Source of the DNA: Pelodera strongyloides
Lineage: Eukaryota; Nematoda; Chromadorea; Rhabditida; Rhabditidae
Length of the DNA stretch: 64,000 bases
Assembly: GCA_036852015.1 (NCBI GenBank)
Contig: JAANDG010000483.1
Coordinates: forward strand, 1-64,000
Direction of reading: 5' to 3'
The notes under the pieces were generated by a model, which saw nothing but the letters and a program-made list of their open reading frames with translations, was not told the DNA's origin and did no database searches. Positions 34,707-46,783 of the stretch are shown piece after piece. Position numbers and translations under genes: made by a program. How positions within the stretch are numbered: position 1 is the first letter of the stretch; each line of letters starts with the position of its first letter.

Positions 34707-35470
34707 ATAAAAGCAAGGAAAGAGCATATTTATAAATCCACAGATGAGTTGAGTTTATGTGATTAATGCGAGATACATTTAATATGTTATCGCTGGCAAA
34801 CATTTAGCACTTTTTTTGCAAAGGTTGTTCTTCTCTGGGCGGCGTGGGAAATTGGCATCTGTAAATTAAATAGTGTCTACGAGCTGCAGGCTTGCTTTTA
34901 ATAAGTTCCTTATCAACGAATTGACGAAAATACATATGTGGCAAAGTCTTTTCCTCTCCTAAACGAAGGGGTGAACAGACTACAACGAAACACAAGAGTT
35001 GCGCGCGGCAACAGTTTGGGGGTGTTTCCCGCAAAAGAATTTGATGCGCGCCGCAAAAGTTTTTCCACCGACTCTGGTTGCCGTTTTGGTGCGGGAAACA
35101 CCCCCAAACTGTTGCGGGAAACACCCCAAACCGTTGCCGAAAAGGTGCGGAAATCCGCACCGTTTCCGCACCTTTTCGGGAAACACTTTGCGCGCCATTT
35201 CTATTCCGCGCGCATTTTGTTTCCCATTCCTTTGCGGCGCGCAGTTTGTTTCCCGAAATGGTGCGGCGCGCAATTCATCGGCTCTCAGTGCATGCTCTGA
35301 TTGTTTGGTTGAATAACCACAGATGAAACTTGTCCGGTGCGCGGCCCGCACCAGACCCGAAATGGGTGGGCCGCCATGTGTGGGCACACTTTTTTTGTAG
35401 GCCGCGCACCGGCCATACGCCTGCCGCGCACCGGTCAAATTTTATCCAAATTCCCATGTCACCGAAAAGT
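34707..35470. repeat. GC-rich block with TTTCCCGCA-type inverted repeats
   Basis: ggtgtttcccgc and gcgggaaacacc motifs recur in both orientations at 35,015-35,290 (for example gtttgggggtgtttcccgc and gcgggaaacacccccaaac), as do gtgcggaaatccgcac and cgcgcc blocks. Overlapping open frames on both strands follow from the palindromes. It is probably a foldback element; ends are not defined. Confidence 0.55.
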
Positions 35471-36063
35471 AATCAATGAACGTGAAGTGAAGTTGTGAGG
35501 TTTTGAAACTTCGCTTTAATATAAATACTTAGCAGTAACAACTATAACCAATAACATAAATACAATAACAGGGCAACAACAACAAAAATAGTATGTACGC
35601 GGTTCCAAATAAACATTCATGTTTTCAGTCTTATTCAAAGTTATACTGTATTAACTTCTAATATGTAAACGTTGTTCGTCTCTCGATTATTATGATGCTT
35701 CTTTCTATTATACAATATTTATCGCCATATATCATATATTCTCCATTGAACAATGGTTTCGCGACACGAACCGTAGTTTCATGAATTAAGTGCGGCGCAA
35801 AGCTAGTGTGCATAGCGTTTACATTCTCACTTCATTATCGTACTATTGCATAGATGCATGTTGCAAATTTCACTTGCCGGCCTGTAACGTGTATCCAAGA
35901 ACTCTTACTCTACGCCTACACGCCCTACCCTCAGACGCCTACACGCCCTACCGTCTGTAAGTTGTTTGCGCAATTTGGTCCCTTCCCCCTTTTCATCGTT
36001 CCCTACTATATAATTGCAGTTCTTTTTATTCTAATAGTAATAAGATATAATTGGGATATCATG

Positions 36064-36119
36064 CATAACATTTATTACGACAACTTGCGCGATACTTTGT
36101 TGTCGTAATAAATGTTATG
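36064..36119. other. Perfect 20-bp hairpin
   Basis: cataacatttattacgacaa and its exact reverse complement, separated by 16 bases (cttgcgcgatactttg). No terminator role is implied; it may be a very small foldback element. Confidence 0.85.
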
Positions 36120-36178
36120 TTATGTGTTATGTAGTTCTTTTTATTCTAATGGTAATAAGATATACTCTGTTCGTCTTA

Positions 36179-36268
36179 GGCGGGTCGCCAGCTAAAATAT
36201 TTGCACCCGCGAACCCGCCCAGCTAAAATATTTCTACCCGCGAACCCGCCAGCTAAAATATTTCCATT
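36179..36268. repeat. Three tandem units of ccagctaaaatattt
   Basis: About 38-bp units with gcccagctaaaatatttctacc and cgcgaacc spacers. Confidence 0.85.
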
Positions 36269-36682
36269 GCCTAATTCGCTGGCGAAAGTAAACTACTGTA
36301 GGCGCTTCGCGGGTTAAAATTAAGTGGGAAATTGTGTGGATATACTGTAATATCGTGCATCACAGAACAACATTTTGGTCCGATTGATTTTCAAAAACGT
36401 CATAATTTTTTCTTCAGTTTTGAGTTGTTTCTATGTTCTTCTTTGTTGTGTAAGTATTCGTTGTTGTTATTTTTAAAGTGTATGAAGAAGATGGCAGTGT
36501 TTTTACCTGGCCTGAATTTCAGAAACAAAGTACACGTTTTCTTCGGTTACTTAGGAGTTCAGTGAAATGACTTATACGTTATAATAAATTATTCTTTCTT
36601 TAGCTATTTCTCCTCGTTGATATCCGTATTATTCCATGTAGTTTACTACATTTATGGTGAACAAAGAGTGTTTTCTTTTTAG

Positions 36683-37560
36683 GCTCGGAACCTAGCCTGG
36701 TTGGCCGTCCGTTCAGGCACAGACAGTCTAATGAAGAGGGATTCGAAAGGAAGAGACGACAAAAACATGCCACAATGAAGAAGGACGGTACGTAATTGAA
36801 AATGGGAATAGATAGAATGTTCGAACTTCATATGACTTTTTTACGGTGTGTACGGAAAGAATTGGTTTTATTTAAGTCCAAACATCTTACGGGGTGCCAC
36901 CCCGTAAGGGGGTGCGTAAAAAACTCGAGGTTTCTACCCAGTCTATACTTACAATTTACGCATAGTGTTAGTTAAGGGGTGTACGTGCGTGAGGTTACCG
37001 CCCCTCATCAGTCATGACCATGAACCCGCAGTCATGTCAATTTTAAAATGTATTAGTGTATACGTTTTTTAGGCAACGTATGACGGCGAACGACCACATG
37101 AAGCTAAGCGAACCACGTACCAACCCTGTTACTATGCGAAGGACAAAAGTAAAGCTAGAAGATGTCGCTATGCTACGCACAAGGTTTGTTTATGTCGTAT
37201 TTCGAGTCATTTAATTTTTTTTTTGTGCGCGTTGTGTCTCTATCGAATTATTTTACTTAGTCGCCGCACACAATTTTGGCACTCCATTGATTCGTAGAAC
37301 AGGTACACGCACGTGTATCCAAGCAGACGCAAGGCTGAGTTTTATATTATGTATTGCACCTAGTAATGATAGAATGGTTGTTCTGTAACCGTATCTAATT
37401 ATATTACTGACGTGATGGTTTTTCAGGGAAATGGGAACTTGGACCTACGATGGGCGGAGAAGGGTCAGCCTTAATCAGCAGGATTGCAGAAGCCGCAGTA
37501 TTCTATTGTGTGCCAGATCGCCTTCCTCGAGCATCTTGCACAGCCTAATTATTTATTTCA
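36683..37560 (+). other. Weak candidate exons, unresolved
   Basis: Three blocks look exon-like: about 36,683-36,787 (acceptor tttttag, donor gtacgt), 37,074-37,181 (acceptor tttttag) and 37,428-37,548 (acceptor tttttcag, ending in a stop). Each has an open frame: RPFRHRQSNEEGFERKRRQ, then either GERPHEAKRTTYQPCYYAK or HMKLSEPRTNPVTMRR depending on frame, then GGEGSALISRIAEAA. I could not make the phases agree across all three, and I recognise no family. Confidence 0.25.
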
Positions 37561-38330
37561 TGTGGCGTTATTTTTTCAGTTGGAATTTAGTCGCCATGTG
37601 TTAACATTAGTTAACAAATTAGCTTTAACTTTGTTCATTATTAATAATTTAAGCTATGCTATCTTGTGAGCTCTCTGATTTCGATATTTGGCATGCTTGT
37701 TATTGTTTATGTGACATTTACATTGTCTCCCGACCATAGGAATAGAATTTGTAAATTCAATTACAAACATTAGCAGCGCGGTCCTCTTCATCCCTCAGTT
37801 TATATTTTACTTTGGATTAAATAGGATAGTTGTGCTTCACATGTCTTTATTTTGAATGGTTGTCTAACGTTACGTTTGGTCAGAAATGGCTACATTGTGT
37901 GTTTATTTTGGAACTCGGTTGCGTTTTTATTGAATTGTTTACTTGTTATTAGCATATAAAAGAATTCGCGCCTCATTTGTTGGTTATGGATGTGGCTTTA
38001 TTTGTGTGGAGCGTGTATTACATAAGTCGTAATTTATAGTGTGGTTATTAAACCCCTGTCTGCGTCTCTCCGGCGAGAGGGGATGCTACACTATTTGTAG
38101 CAAAAACAGCGAAGCGCCTAGCGAAAATTATTCAATTGACACATCCGCCATGCAGGTGGACAGGCGGTTCGCCATTATTTTCGCTGGGCGGCCCGCCAAA
38201 AACGAACGCAGTAATTGGGATATCATACAAGGTAATTTGAATCCTTTGTTAGCGCGATAGCGTTAACATAGTTGGGGTTTGATCCGAGAGCCCTTTTTTC
38301 CAGTTTTCACCCTGAATTTGGTCCGTACTA
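37560..38330. other. No recognised gene
   Basis: AT-rich. Holds a 38-bp piece cctttgttagcgcgatagcg... (38,243-38,280) that also appears as an insertion at 59,655-59,692, where copy 1 has none. Confidence 0.5.
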
Positions 38331-38399
38331 CCAGTCGGCTACCGCCGCCTGAGGCGTCTTTCCAATATTCGCTGATGGTCGCTATGTTTCACTGGGCTA

Positions 38400-39330
38400 T
38401 ATCTATAAGTAGAAGCAACTATTTCTCGCAAGAATAGTTTCCTGGGGATAGAACTTAGTTTTGGTTCGCCCATTTTAGGACGTTGACTACCTCCTAAATT
38501 GCCTGTAAATCGTTGGACTAATATAGCGTCCAAAAAATTTCCAAAACCGAAAGGCAGCGGAATAAGCGCGTGGCTGATACGCCGAATTTTTCGCTGGGAT
38601 ATATAATTAGAAGCAAACATTTACATAAAGGAAATGGTTTTATCTTTGTTATTTTTCCTTTGAAACCTACACCGATATCAACACGGGGATAGATCTTAGT
38701 TTCTGTTGACTGTTTACCTCCTAAATTGTCTGCAACTTGTCTACTCTAGGACCGAAAAAATGCCAAGCATAAAAGCAGCTTAATCTCGCGTGGCTGATAC
38801 ACCGCAATGTTTCGCTGGCTACATAACTTAGGAAGAAAATTTGTCTGCAAAGAGACTCCAGTCTCTCATTTTCCTTTTGAACCCATACCAATATTAAACA
38901 CGGGTTAAAACTTAGTTTCTGTTGACTATTTACTCCTAAATTGTCTGCACTTGCTGGACTTATAAGGCGAAATTCCAATCCTAAAGCACTAATCGGTGGC
39001 TGATAGCGAATGTTTCGCTGGTCTATATAAGTTAGAGAACATTCTCTAAAGAGTCTCCAGTCTCTCATCTTTCCTTTTAAACCATACCAATATTAACACG
39101 GTTAGAACTTAGTTTCTGTTGACTATTTTTCTCCTAATTGTCTGCACCTGCTGGACTCTATGTCTATAACCTAAAACAATTTCCAAAGCCGAAAGCATCG
39201 GATAAGTGAACTTTTTAAACCTCTACGAATGTTAAACATGGATCGAACATAGTTTAGTGTGCCTTTATATAACTGTGAACTATCCTCCTAAACTGTCTGC
39301 AAATCGTTAGAAGCAGAAAAAATCCCAACT
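38400..39330. repeat. About 200-bp degenerate tandem repeats
   Basis: gttgactatttactcctaaattgtctgcac-type blocks at about 38,480, 38,706, 38,925, 39,118 and 39,275, each followed by variable sequence including ctggctgataccgcaatgtttcgctgg. Confidence 0.7.
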
Positions 39331-39362
39331 CCTAAAAAAATTGTCACAGATCTTTTCCTTAA

Positions 39363-39734
39363 AGCGAAATATCACCCGGTTTGGGGTTTTTTCACCAAAA
39401 ATGGTTTAAGAACAGTTATCAACGAAAATAAATATAAAAACACAAACAAATAAGTGCGTATTGCAAAAAAATGTGTGCAAACTAAGAATTTTGTTTGATT
39501 TTGCATGGAAAAATCCGCATATGGCGGAAAACCTAGTAAATAGCTGAAAAAACGCCATCTGGGAATTTGAAATAATTAAACGTTCGGCGGAATCCAAATG
39601 ACGAAATGTTGGCAAAATATTTTGAATTTGCTAGTAAAATAAGCAAAAAAACGCACGGTTTAAATGCACTCAACGCACAGTTGTTTACTCCTCCTATTTT
39701 TCTATTTTTTGTTGAGACCGACCGCTAATTCGCT
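39363..39734. mobile_element. MITE, AGCGAAATATCACCCGG variant
   Basis: TTAA flanks. Termini agcgaaatatcaccc and gctaattcgct are only partly inverted, similar to the 22,379 element. Confidence 0.65.
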
Positions 39735-40789
39735 TTAACTGTATTAAACTAAAGAATGTCGCCGAACGTTTCAGGTGATACCGTGTATTATCCATATTAA
39801 AGCAAAAACTACGCGAAATTAAGAAATTCTGTTGAATGTTCTTTCGTTCGACCGAAACATCGCTCAAGATTGGACGCTCGTTTCATGGGAAATAAGGGAA
39901 ATGTGCAGAGAATTACTCAATGCTTTGTTGCAAAATATGTCGACTAAATCTTTGTGAAATGAGTAAATGAAAAATTAGACTACGAAGTGATTACAAAAAG
40001 TATTTCATAAAAAGTTGTCAAATATTGTGATTTGGTAGTTCTTTGAGTTGTGAGTGTTCTTTGTTTCTTAAAATGAGCTGCGCGCCACCGCGCCCGAACG
40101 ATACACCACACATATTCCACATATGCAGCCTTTTTTGGACGTTCGTGAGAGGGGCGCTCGGGAAGTGAGATGGCTCAGTGCACGGGAACGTGAACTACTG
40201 AACCCAATCCTACAACCTGAGCGTAACGCACATCATCCAAACGTACACTCAAACAAACGCACAAACAAGCAAAGCTCCCAACTTTATATAATAATATTGC
40301 ATAGATGCATGTTGCAAATTTCACTTGCCGGCCTGTAACGTGTATCCAAGAACTCTTGCCTACACGCCCTACCCTCAGATGTACCCTATAAGTTCTGAAT
40401 ATAAACCTAGAGGTATGTTGTACTGTACCCTAAAATGGCAAGAAATGCAAGCTGCGATCGTGCATAACACGGTCATACAGTACACACCCAATATTCACTC
40501 AATAGCGTATCAAGCACGTAATCGATGCACCCATATCCCTCGTCGTGAGTGGCCATTCACTCCGCCCCATTTCATAATTTTGCTCGATATATACAAGTAC
40601 TCCATGGTGCTTATTGATATGAGCTGATTCCCAGTGAACACCTTCCCTATGAATCTTTATTTAGGTGAGTTGTATTTGCTTTTTCTGTGTAGCAACTAGC
40701 ACACATCAATTCGCAAATTGAACTGCCGGGGTGCTTTCACCTAGAAAAGTCCGCGGCAAGATATATTTCAGCTTAAACTGATCTCACCA

Positions 40790-41545
40790 GTGTTATATAA
40801 AATGGCACTCCTACCCTCTGCACTCCTACCCCCTGCACTCCTACCCTCTGCACTCCTACCCTCTGCACTCCTACCCTCTGCACTCCTACCCTCTGCACTC
40901 CTACCCTCTGCACTCCTACCCTCTGCACTCCTACCCTCTGCACTCCTACCCTCTGCACTCCTACCCTCTGCACTGGCACCGAGCGGTTGTGTGTCCACCA
41001 AAATGATCTACTCCACCGACCAAAATGCAACACCTATTTCTCGTCCTGATATTTCTATTCGTCAAACAAGCGCCGAACTATTCTCTGATTTGAAGACATT
41101 CATTCGAGAAGAACTAACCGAAACATTCCGCCGCAATGACATCAAAAACCGCTTCGTAATACTCAACGTGAAGGAGGATAACCGGGTGAGTGACTTTGAT
41201 TTTGTTTCTAAGATCATGTCATTGTCTAGCTTCTCACCCGGCTCCTTTCTCCTTACGGGCCGTATAAGCAAACACCGTAACAACTATAATCGCCCAATCA
41301 TGTGTTGTATGGATTCTGGCTTTCGCCTTCCCTATTTTAAGGAACTGGCCATCAAGCTCAAGTCTACTCCTGAACTCTCTCACAGCATGGTTCGCCGTGC
41401 CGAAACAACGCAGCAACGTCACGAAGGATTTCTTCGTCGTCAAGCTGCACGAGCACAGTCAGAGGTCAAAGTTCAACCCGAAACATCAGCTGAGTTGCCC
41501 ATGATCCCCACAGGCAATGGAAGAACCTCGACAGGAAATAAATGA
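40790..41545 (+). CDS. ORF1-like protein of a non-LTR retroelement (tentative)
   Basis: Residues about 4-62 are a Pro-Ser-Ala-Leu-Leu repeat from a 15-bp minisatellite. After it comes a globular part: SDLKTFIREELTETFRRND, FVILNVKEDNRVSDFDFV, LTGRISKHRNNYNRP, FKELAIKLKST, then MVRRAETTQQRHEGFLRRQA. The order (helix, a beta-rich RRM-like segment with a basic loop, a C-terminal basic helix) resembles ORF1 proteins of LINEs. A frameshift near 41,545 leads into ADPMLDIIACIAQTLTKSL before a stop. The start is uncertain because the repeat runs to the insertion edge. No RT is nearby, so it is a truncated or non-autonomous copy. Confidence 0.5.
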   Translation: MLYKMALLPSALLPPALLPSALLPSALLPSALLPSALLPSALLPSALLPSALLPSALLPSALAPSGCVSTKMIYSTDQNATPISRPDISIRQTSAELFSDLKTFIREELTETFRRNDIKNRFVILNVKEDNRVSDFDFVSKIMSLSSFSPGSFLLTGRISKHRNNYNRPIMCCMDSGFRLPYFKELAIKLKSTPELSHSMVRRAETTQQRHEGFLRRQAARAQSEVKVQPETSAELPMIPTGNGRTSTGNK

Positions 41546-41913
41546 ACAATTGCCCCGCCCAATTTATCACCCGAAGTGACACTGCAATTATCCTCCCCTC
41601 AGGTGCTCGTAAATGAGGCAATTGCCGATACTGAACAATTGCCGTCAGCTGACCCAATGTTAGACATTATTGCTTGTATTGCACAAACATTAACAAAATC
41701 GTTAGATAAAGGCGGTAAATGAAGATGTTGTAAAAGTTGAGAAATGAACATATAATTTATATAATTCATTCTTTATAGTATTGAGTATGATTTTATAGTA
41801 ATATGTATTTTAGTTTGGACCCTTGTTAGTAGGAACTGTTGTGAAGCCGTTCGTCTTAGGGTATCCTTTTGATCGCATGTTTCGATGTGTGTATTCAATA
41901 AACTATTATTATA
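40799..41913 (+). mobile_element. Short retroelement insertion with A/T-rich 3' tail
   Basis: Interrupts gtgttatatagaagaaacacc, which is intact at 1,890-1,915 in copy 1. The right end carries aataaactattattata, like a LINE-type 3' tail, and the flanks repeat ttata. The body holds one ORF with a minisatellite at its start. Confidence 0.72.
40806..40973. repeat. 15-bp minisatellite (tgcactcctaccctc)n
   Basis: About eleven near-perfect units; one has a cccctg variant. It keeps the reading frame because 15 is a multiple of three. Confidence 0.95.
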
Positions 41914-41967
41914 GAAGAAACACCGTGGTGAGATTATTTAACAAAAAAAGTTATATTTTTTATTAGA

Positions 41968-42397
41968 TTCCCCGTGTCTGTATCTACCAGAATAACTAAA
42001 GCAAATTTTTCAGAATATTATTTCCAACGAAAATATTTCCAACGAAAAAAAATGGCCCCCCAGTACCATTATTACGATAAGCGCTGCCAGGGTCGGGTGC
42101 ATGATAAACCGCGGGAACTGAAAAAGGGGCGGGATTCTGACTGTGCGTTTGTTGCATTTTTAAACCATGCGCTTTATTTTATTTTCCAAGCTAACCCATG
42201 TTTGATCCTGTCTTCGTCATTTGTATGATACCGTAGTTATTTTGCAACTTATTTTTTTTCGTTGTATTTTTTTTTTGAAATTTTTCAAAAAATTGTTTTC
42301 ACAGCCAAAACGTAAAAAAGGTCCAAGACTACCGTAATCAGAAATAATTTTCTGCCAATTTTGTTTTAGTTTTTCTGGTGGATACAGACACGGGGAA
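41968..42397. mobile_element. TIR element, TTCCCCGTGTCTGTATC termini
   Basis: Inverted ends ttccccgtgtctgtatctacc and ggtggatacagacacggggaa. Absent from copy 1. No transposase. The flanks are AT-rich and the target duplication is unclear. Confidence 0.8.
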
Positions 42398-42967
42398 AAC
42401 TTTTTTGGTTTCTGAGGTGGACCTCACCCTTTCTGCCTCGGTGTTTCTACTTTCTTACGCTGTTTCACGCTACTTTCTTTTCATCATTTCATTGTGATGC
42501 GCACCGTGGTGTTATTTAATAAATAAATAAAGTATGCGTAAACCAATTGCTCATTTATTCCCTTATCGTGTGTCCCGAGGAAACCTGGATATATAGACAT
42601 AGATCCTGAGTATCCACAAACAGAGATAGGTACCCTCGGGATACACGATAATAAAATAAAATAAAGATGCAAGTGTTTCACACCTACGGTATACAGTTCC
42701 GCAAAATCGACGCTGAAAACTACAGCGGCGGGTAACTGATATTGAAAAATAGTTTGTAGATATTGTAATAAGCACCGTTTACACAAATTATGAACAACCA
42801 ACAAATACAAATATAGGTTAATTTTTTGGTGTGCCGATCCTGCCACTCAATCCTTGCAAATTATTTTGCAAACACTTAGAAGATAAACAGATCAACCATA
42901 TGCATAGGTTTAGTGAAATTCTTTATTATCATCACGACCGTTTCGTAGGCAATCTTGCAGCACCGAG

Positions 42968-43054
42968 TTACAAAACGTGTTTACATAAACCACAGGCTAG
43001 GTAGGCGTTATCGATCCCAGTCCATTCTCCAAAGTCGAGATTTAACGTTCCTCC
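42968..43054 (-). CDS. Lectin copy 2, exon 8 with stop
   Basis: GGTLNLDFGEWTGIDNAYL then ACGLCKHVL and TAA. Length and cysteine spacing match copy 1 although several residues differ. Confidence 0.75.
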   Translation of the reverse strand, partial: GGTLNLDFGEWTGIDNAYLACGLCKHVL

Positions 43055-43196
43055 CTGAAAATTTTGGCATTTTGAACCAATTTCTAAAACTAACGTGTAC
43101 TGTGTCCTGGTTGACATAAATGCGTGCATATGGTATAGAAAAAAATCGGATTTTTTTGAATTGTCAGAGTGAAGCACTTCCTATGGTGCTCGTTAA

Positions 43197-43370
43197 AGCG
43201 AAATACCGGCCGGTTTTTGAAACGCACTGCGTACAACTGCTTTCTTGTGCAGCGTATGCAAATGAGCAAAAATTAGAATAAACACTAGACCCCAATTAGA
43301 CTCCACGTTGCATAATTGCATAGGAAGGCAAATACTTGAGACGAGTTTCAAAAACCGGTCGGTATTTCGC
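43197..43370. mobile_element. AGCGAAATACCGGCC-family MITE
   Basis: Duplicate of 2,620-2,795; the right TTAA is mutated to TATAA. Confidence 0.8.
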
Positions 43371-45261
43371 TATAAAGGGACAGGCTGACGAGAATTTTTT
43401 TGTTATGTGCGTCTAATAATGAAAGTCTGAAACTGAAATGTACTATTACTAATCATATTTTTATGCCTAGTTTCAGTCGTTCAAGTTTCAAGCGGGCGCT
43501 GCTGAAATTGAAAGGGGAAGGAAGCCACGCAGAGAATCTTTAAAGTTTCCTGCTCTCATACCGGATGGCGCCGTCACTGAGTACTCCTAAAGGAAAACGC
43601 CAGCTGAAACATTCTTGAATAGAAAGATGCGAACATCGTTTGATTACTAAAACCAAAGGTAGAACAACAAGGATGATCGAATAGAAGAGCAATTCAATAA
43701 GAAGCACGGTTCGAAAGTTCGAAGGCTAGAGTTTTCAGCCCAGGAGACCTTTATCAAATAAGCCTGCATGGGTGGAAGCTACTGTCGCCAACAGAAATCG
43801 AGGGACATAATGTTCGATACTTTCCATATTGATCCCTTACCATGTTAACCCAAATGAGTCTGTACCAAAGACTCCACAGCCTTAGACAGTTGACGAAGAA
43901 GATCCGACGCAGAACACGTCTTAAACCGCTACCAATGCTACAAGCCATGCTGCCTAGATTTGCATGTCCTTTGTATTTTATTCCTAGTTCCTCGAGAGAT
44001 TATTTTATTTGACTTCGAGTTCTTTAGATAAATTAATTCCTCCAAACGAAAGCGCTGAACCTTACAATGCTTGTTTTTTTTGGAAGGTCAAACCATCATC
44101 CTTCGATAAAAGGAAAAAATATAGGGTGTAGTTTTCGTGAGTCTCCTCCTTTATCAAGACGAGGCGAAAGTGCACAGTTTATGCACGCTCGAGAAAAATT
44201 AAAGTCGCTCGAGAAGAAAAATAGTCCAGTGGCTACCTGCTGCGGGACCATTCTTGGCGTCTATAGTTGTTCTCGTGTAGTGCCAATCTACGGTAAATTT
44301 TCCCATACTTGGAAGCAAAAATCGGCAATTTTTACCATGCATTGAAACCCCATAATGCAATGAGGCGCAGCTCAAGAGTGCGCTGCGCAGTTGGCATTTC
44401 TCGAGGATACGTTTCACAAGGTTCTTATTAATTCATCCGAGAAAAGCAAGGACATTTTCACATGTATACCGAGTCCAGCATACCCTCGGTTGCCCATTGG
44501 AAACATCCGCGCTTCGCAATCAGCCGACCCGTGTTCGAATCCAGCCACATACACTCAATGCCACCGAGGTGAATCAAAAAAAAAACCCGACTACTATCCA
44601 AAGTAAAGATATTTATATATCAACCGACTCCTCTCTGTCGCTGTTGTCTAATAGTCCCTACTGTATAGCCACAACGCTACGTTTCCATCTTATTCCTGTT
44701 CTCCATACGGCTTAAACATGATAGCGTTTTGCATAGCACTGGTATCCTTTACCATAGTTTTTTAATCAGGGGCATGCAAATTTAAATGTGCCGAATGCGC
44801 CGATTTGAGAGCGAGAGCCATTATGGGGTCTCGATGTATGCCGGATTTGTATGGCTTTAATTACCGAAGATTGGCACTACGCGAGAACAACTACATACCG
44901 CCAAAAATGGTCCCGCAGCGGTCGCCACAGGACTATTTTTTTGCGAGCGTGCATAAATTTTCCATTCGCCTCCTCTAGTATTATCAATGGTGCATTTTCT
45001 AACTTTCAAAGGTGTATGCAAAATCGCACACGAGATGCACATTTGATACTTGGAAGCAAAATGCGCTGTTTTTGCCATACATCGAGACCCCATTAGAATT
45101 TCAAATTTACATAAACTTCTGTTTTGAAAGAGAAAATATGGTAAAATAGAATGTCCGTAGCTACCAATTATGTTGCTGACTAGCATATGTATACTATGCA
45201 ACTATATTATCATGTGTAACCTCGTACGGATAGTAGGAAAAATACGACCCTTTAAATTTAC

Positions 45262-45518
45262 TGACATATTTTTCGGGCTGCGTGTGAAGTGCGAAGATGT
45301 AACGTAGAAGCTCGCGCCTGTAACGAATTTGTGGAACACACAATTATAATCATCTCTGTTACGCACTGTATTAAGCGAGCACCCGTCGCGGGGGCAGTCC
45401 CCTTTGAGATGTACGTTCGCTGTGTAGTCCATGGGCGTTCCATCCTCCCACATCCACGCTTTTGCGTTAACGTCCCAAAAAGCTCCTATCCACGCTTTAA
45501 GACCGTTAGCTGCCAAAC
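45262..45518 (-). CDS. Lectin copy 2, exon 7
   Basis: LAANGLKAWIGAFWDVNAK, MWEDGTPMDY, CPRDGCSLN. 257 nt as in copy 1. Confidence 0.78.
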
Positions 45519-45923
45519 CTGGAATTTATTCATCTAAAGATTCGCGACTGAATTAATTATTATAGTTGGCACTCCCTAACATACAGAGCATAAATTAAGG
45601 GGATGGGATCACTAGAACTAGTCTTAGGTTCATTCCTTTATTTGCTAAAGCGTATTCTGTTTTATTATCTCTTGTCGAAAATCAGGAAACCTCAAAGGAA
45701 TGTCACGATAAATTCGTCATTTTTATTTATTAAATACTGGAAGGTGTGAAGGAAGAAATGGTACCAATATGAAGCTAAAGTGAGACGAATTCAGGGAGGT
45801 AACTCACTGGGAATGGGAGTTACTGGATAACAATATATTGTGAATGAAAGCAATTGCCCATTGCGGCCGAGATTGAATACCCTGCAGTGACAGCATATCA
45901 CAATTGTTTAGCACCACAGGATA

Positions 45924-46332
45924 TCTTATTATATAAAGGAGAAGAGTTTGTCACGGGTTTGTTTTTATGTGCACAACGAAAGCTGTTCATAAAGAAAATT
46001 CTTCGATCGAAAGAGCATACAAAATCTTTGCCTCTGGCGAGATTCGAACCAACAGTAGCACACAACCTCTCGATTCACAGTCCAATGCTCTACCAGTTGA
46101 ACTATGCTAGCTTATTGGACTGGATCTGATAGGAGATAGAAGAGCAAGTGCAATAGCAAATTTGCAAATTTGCATGAAATCCAGATCCATATTATACGTT
46201 TCCACATGAACGTAAATGAACATATTTTTAACGTTTGAAGAAATTCCTTTGTTTTTTTAAATAGGGTAACAATCGGCCGAAGGCCGATTCCTCCTGTCGG
46301 AGATGAGCCCGTAGGGCTCTTCGAACGGCTGG
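45924..46332 (+). mobile_element. Non-autonomous Helitron A with exact empty site
   Basis: 409 bp. Copy 1 (5,185-5,205) reads ggtatttattatatt; here the same site is ggata[TC...CTGG]tttattatatt. The insertion is between A and T without target duplication, starts TC, and ends with the hairpin and CTGG. These are the defining Helitron features. A tRNA-like segment lies at 46,030-46,112. Confidence 0.95.
46030..46112 (-). tRNA. tRNA-like sequence inside Helitron A
   Basis: Minus strand: CATAGTTCAACTGGTAGAGC (box A), loop CTGTGAA (GTG, His-type position), then TGTTGGTTCGAATCTCG (box B). The variable region is longer than normal. Confidence 0.55.
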
Positions 46333-46783
46333 TTTATTATATTATAATAAGCCTTTGCCAGACAATTGCGTATCTACAATCTACTGTAGTCGAGTAACTC
46401 CCATTCACAGTGAATTCTCTCCCGAGTTTGTTTTTCTGAAACTTGGCACTGGTATCGAATGTTTAAAAAAAGTTAAATTAAAAAAAATTGCGAAAATATC
46501 GTGACTGCGTTCCTTTAAAACAAACGACTATTCCTAGTGATCCCATCCCTTTAAAGGATCAGGTCCACGAGATAGACAATATTTTTATGCTCTAATATAA
46601 TATTCCTATTCTCCATACGAATCTACACATGGGAACGACATTTTGTAGATATAGCTATTAGGCACGGCAATTACAATGTCCAGACACTTCGCATTATCAT
46701 ACATACAGTTAATCAGGCTATATGCAAATTTAAGATTGTCGTTTATAATACTAGAAAGATGCTTTGGTTTGCATACAACTTAA

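Larger units (their letters stand above)
38331..40302 (-). mobile_element. Long Helitron B copy with internal tandem repeats
   Basis: Minus-strand 5' end near 40,300 reads ATTATATAAAGTTGGGAGC, matching the start of Helitron B at 53,177. The 3' end at 38,331 has the gcctcaggcggcg hairpin and ccgaCTGG. The 5' 220 bp align to 53,190-53,410. The interior contains five degenerate repeats (below) and a TTAA MITE at 39,363-39,734. No Rep/helicase frame was seen. Confidence 0.65.

Noticed and set aside
34804..35457. Overlapping 100-150-residue frames on both strands
   Set aside because: The sequence is palindromic and repetitive, and none of the frames resembles a known protein.
40768..41033. Gly-Arg-Ser-Ala-Glu repeat protein on the minus strand
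   Set aside because: Antisense reading of the 15-bp minisatellite.
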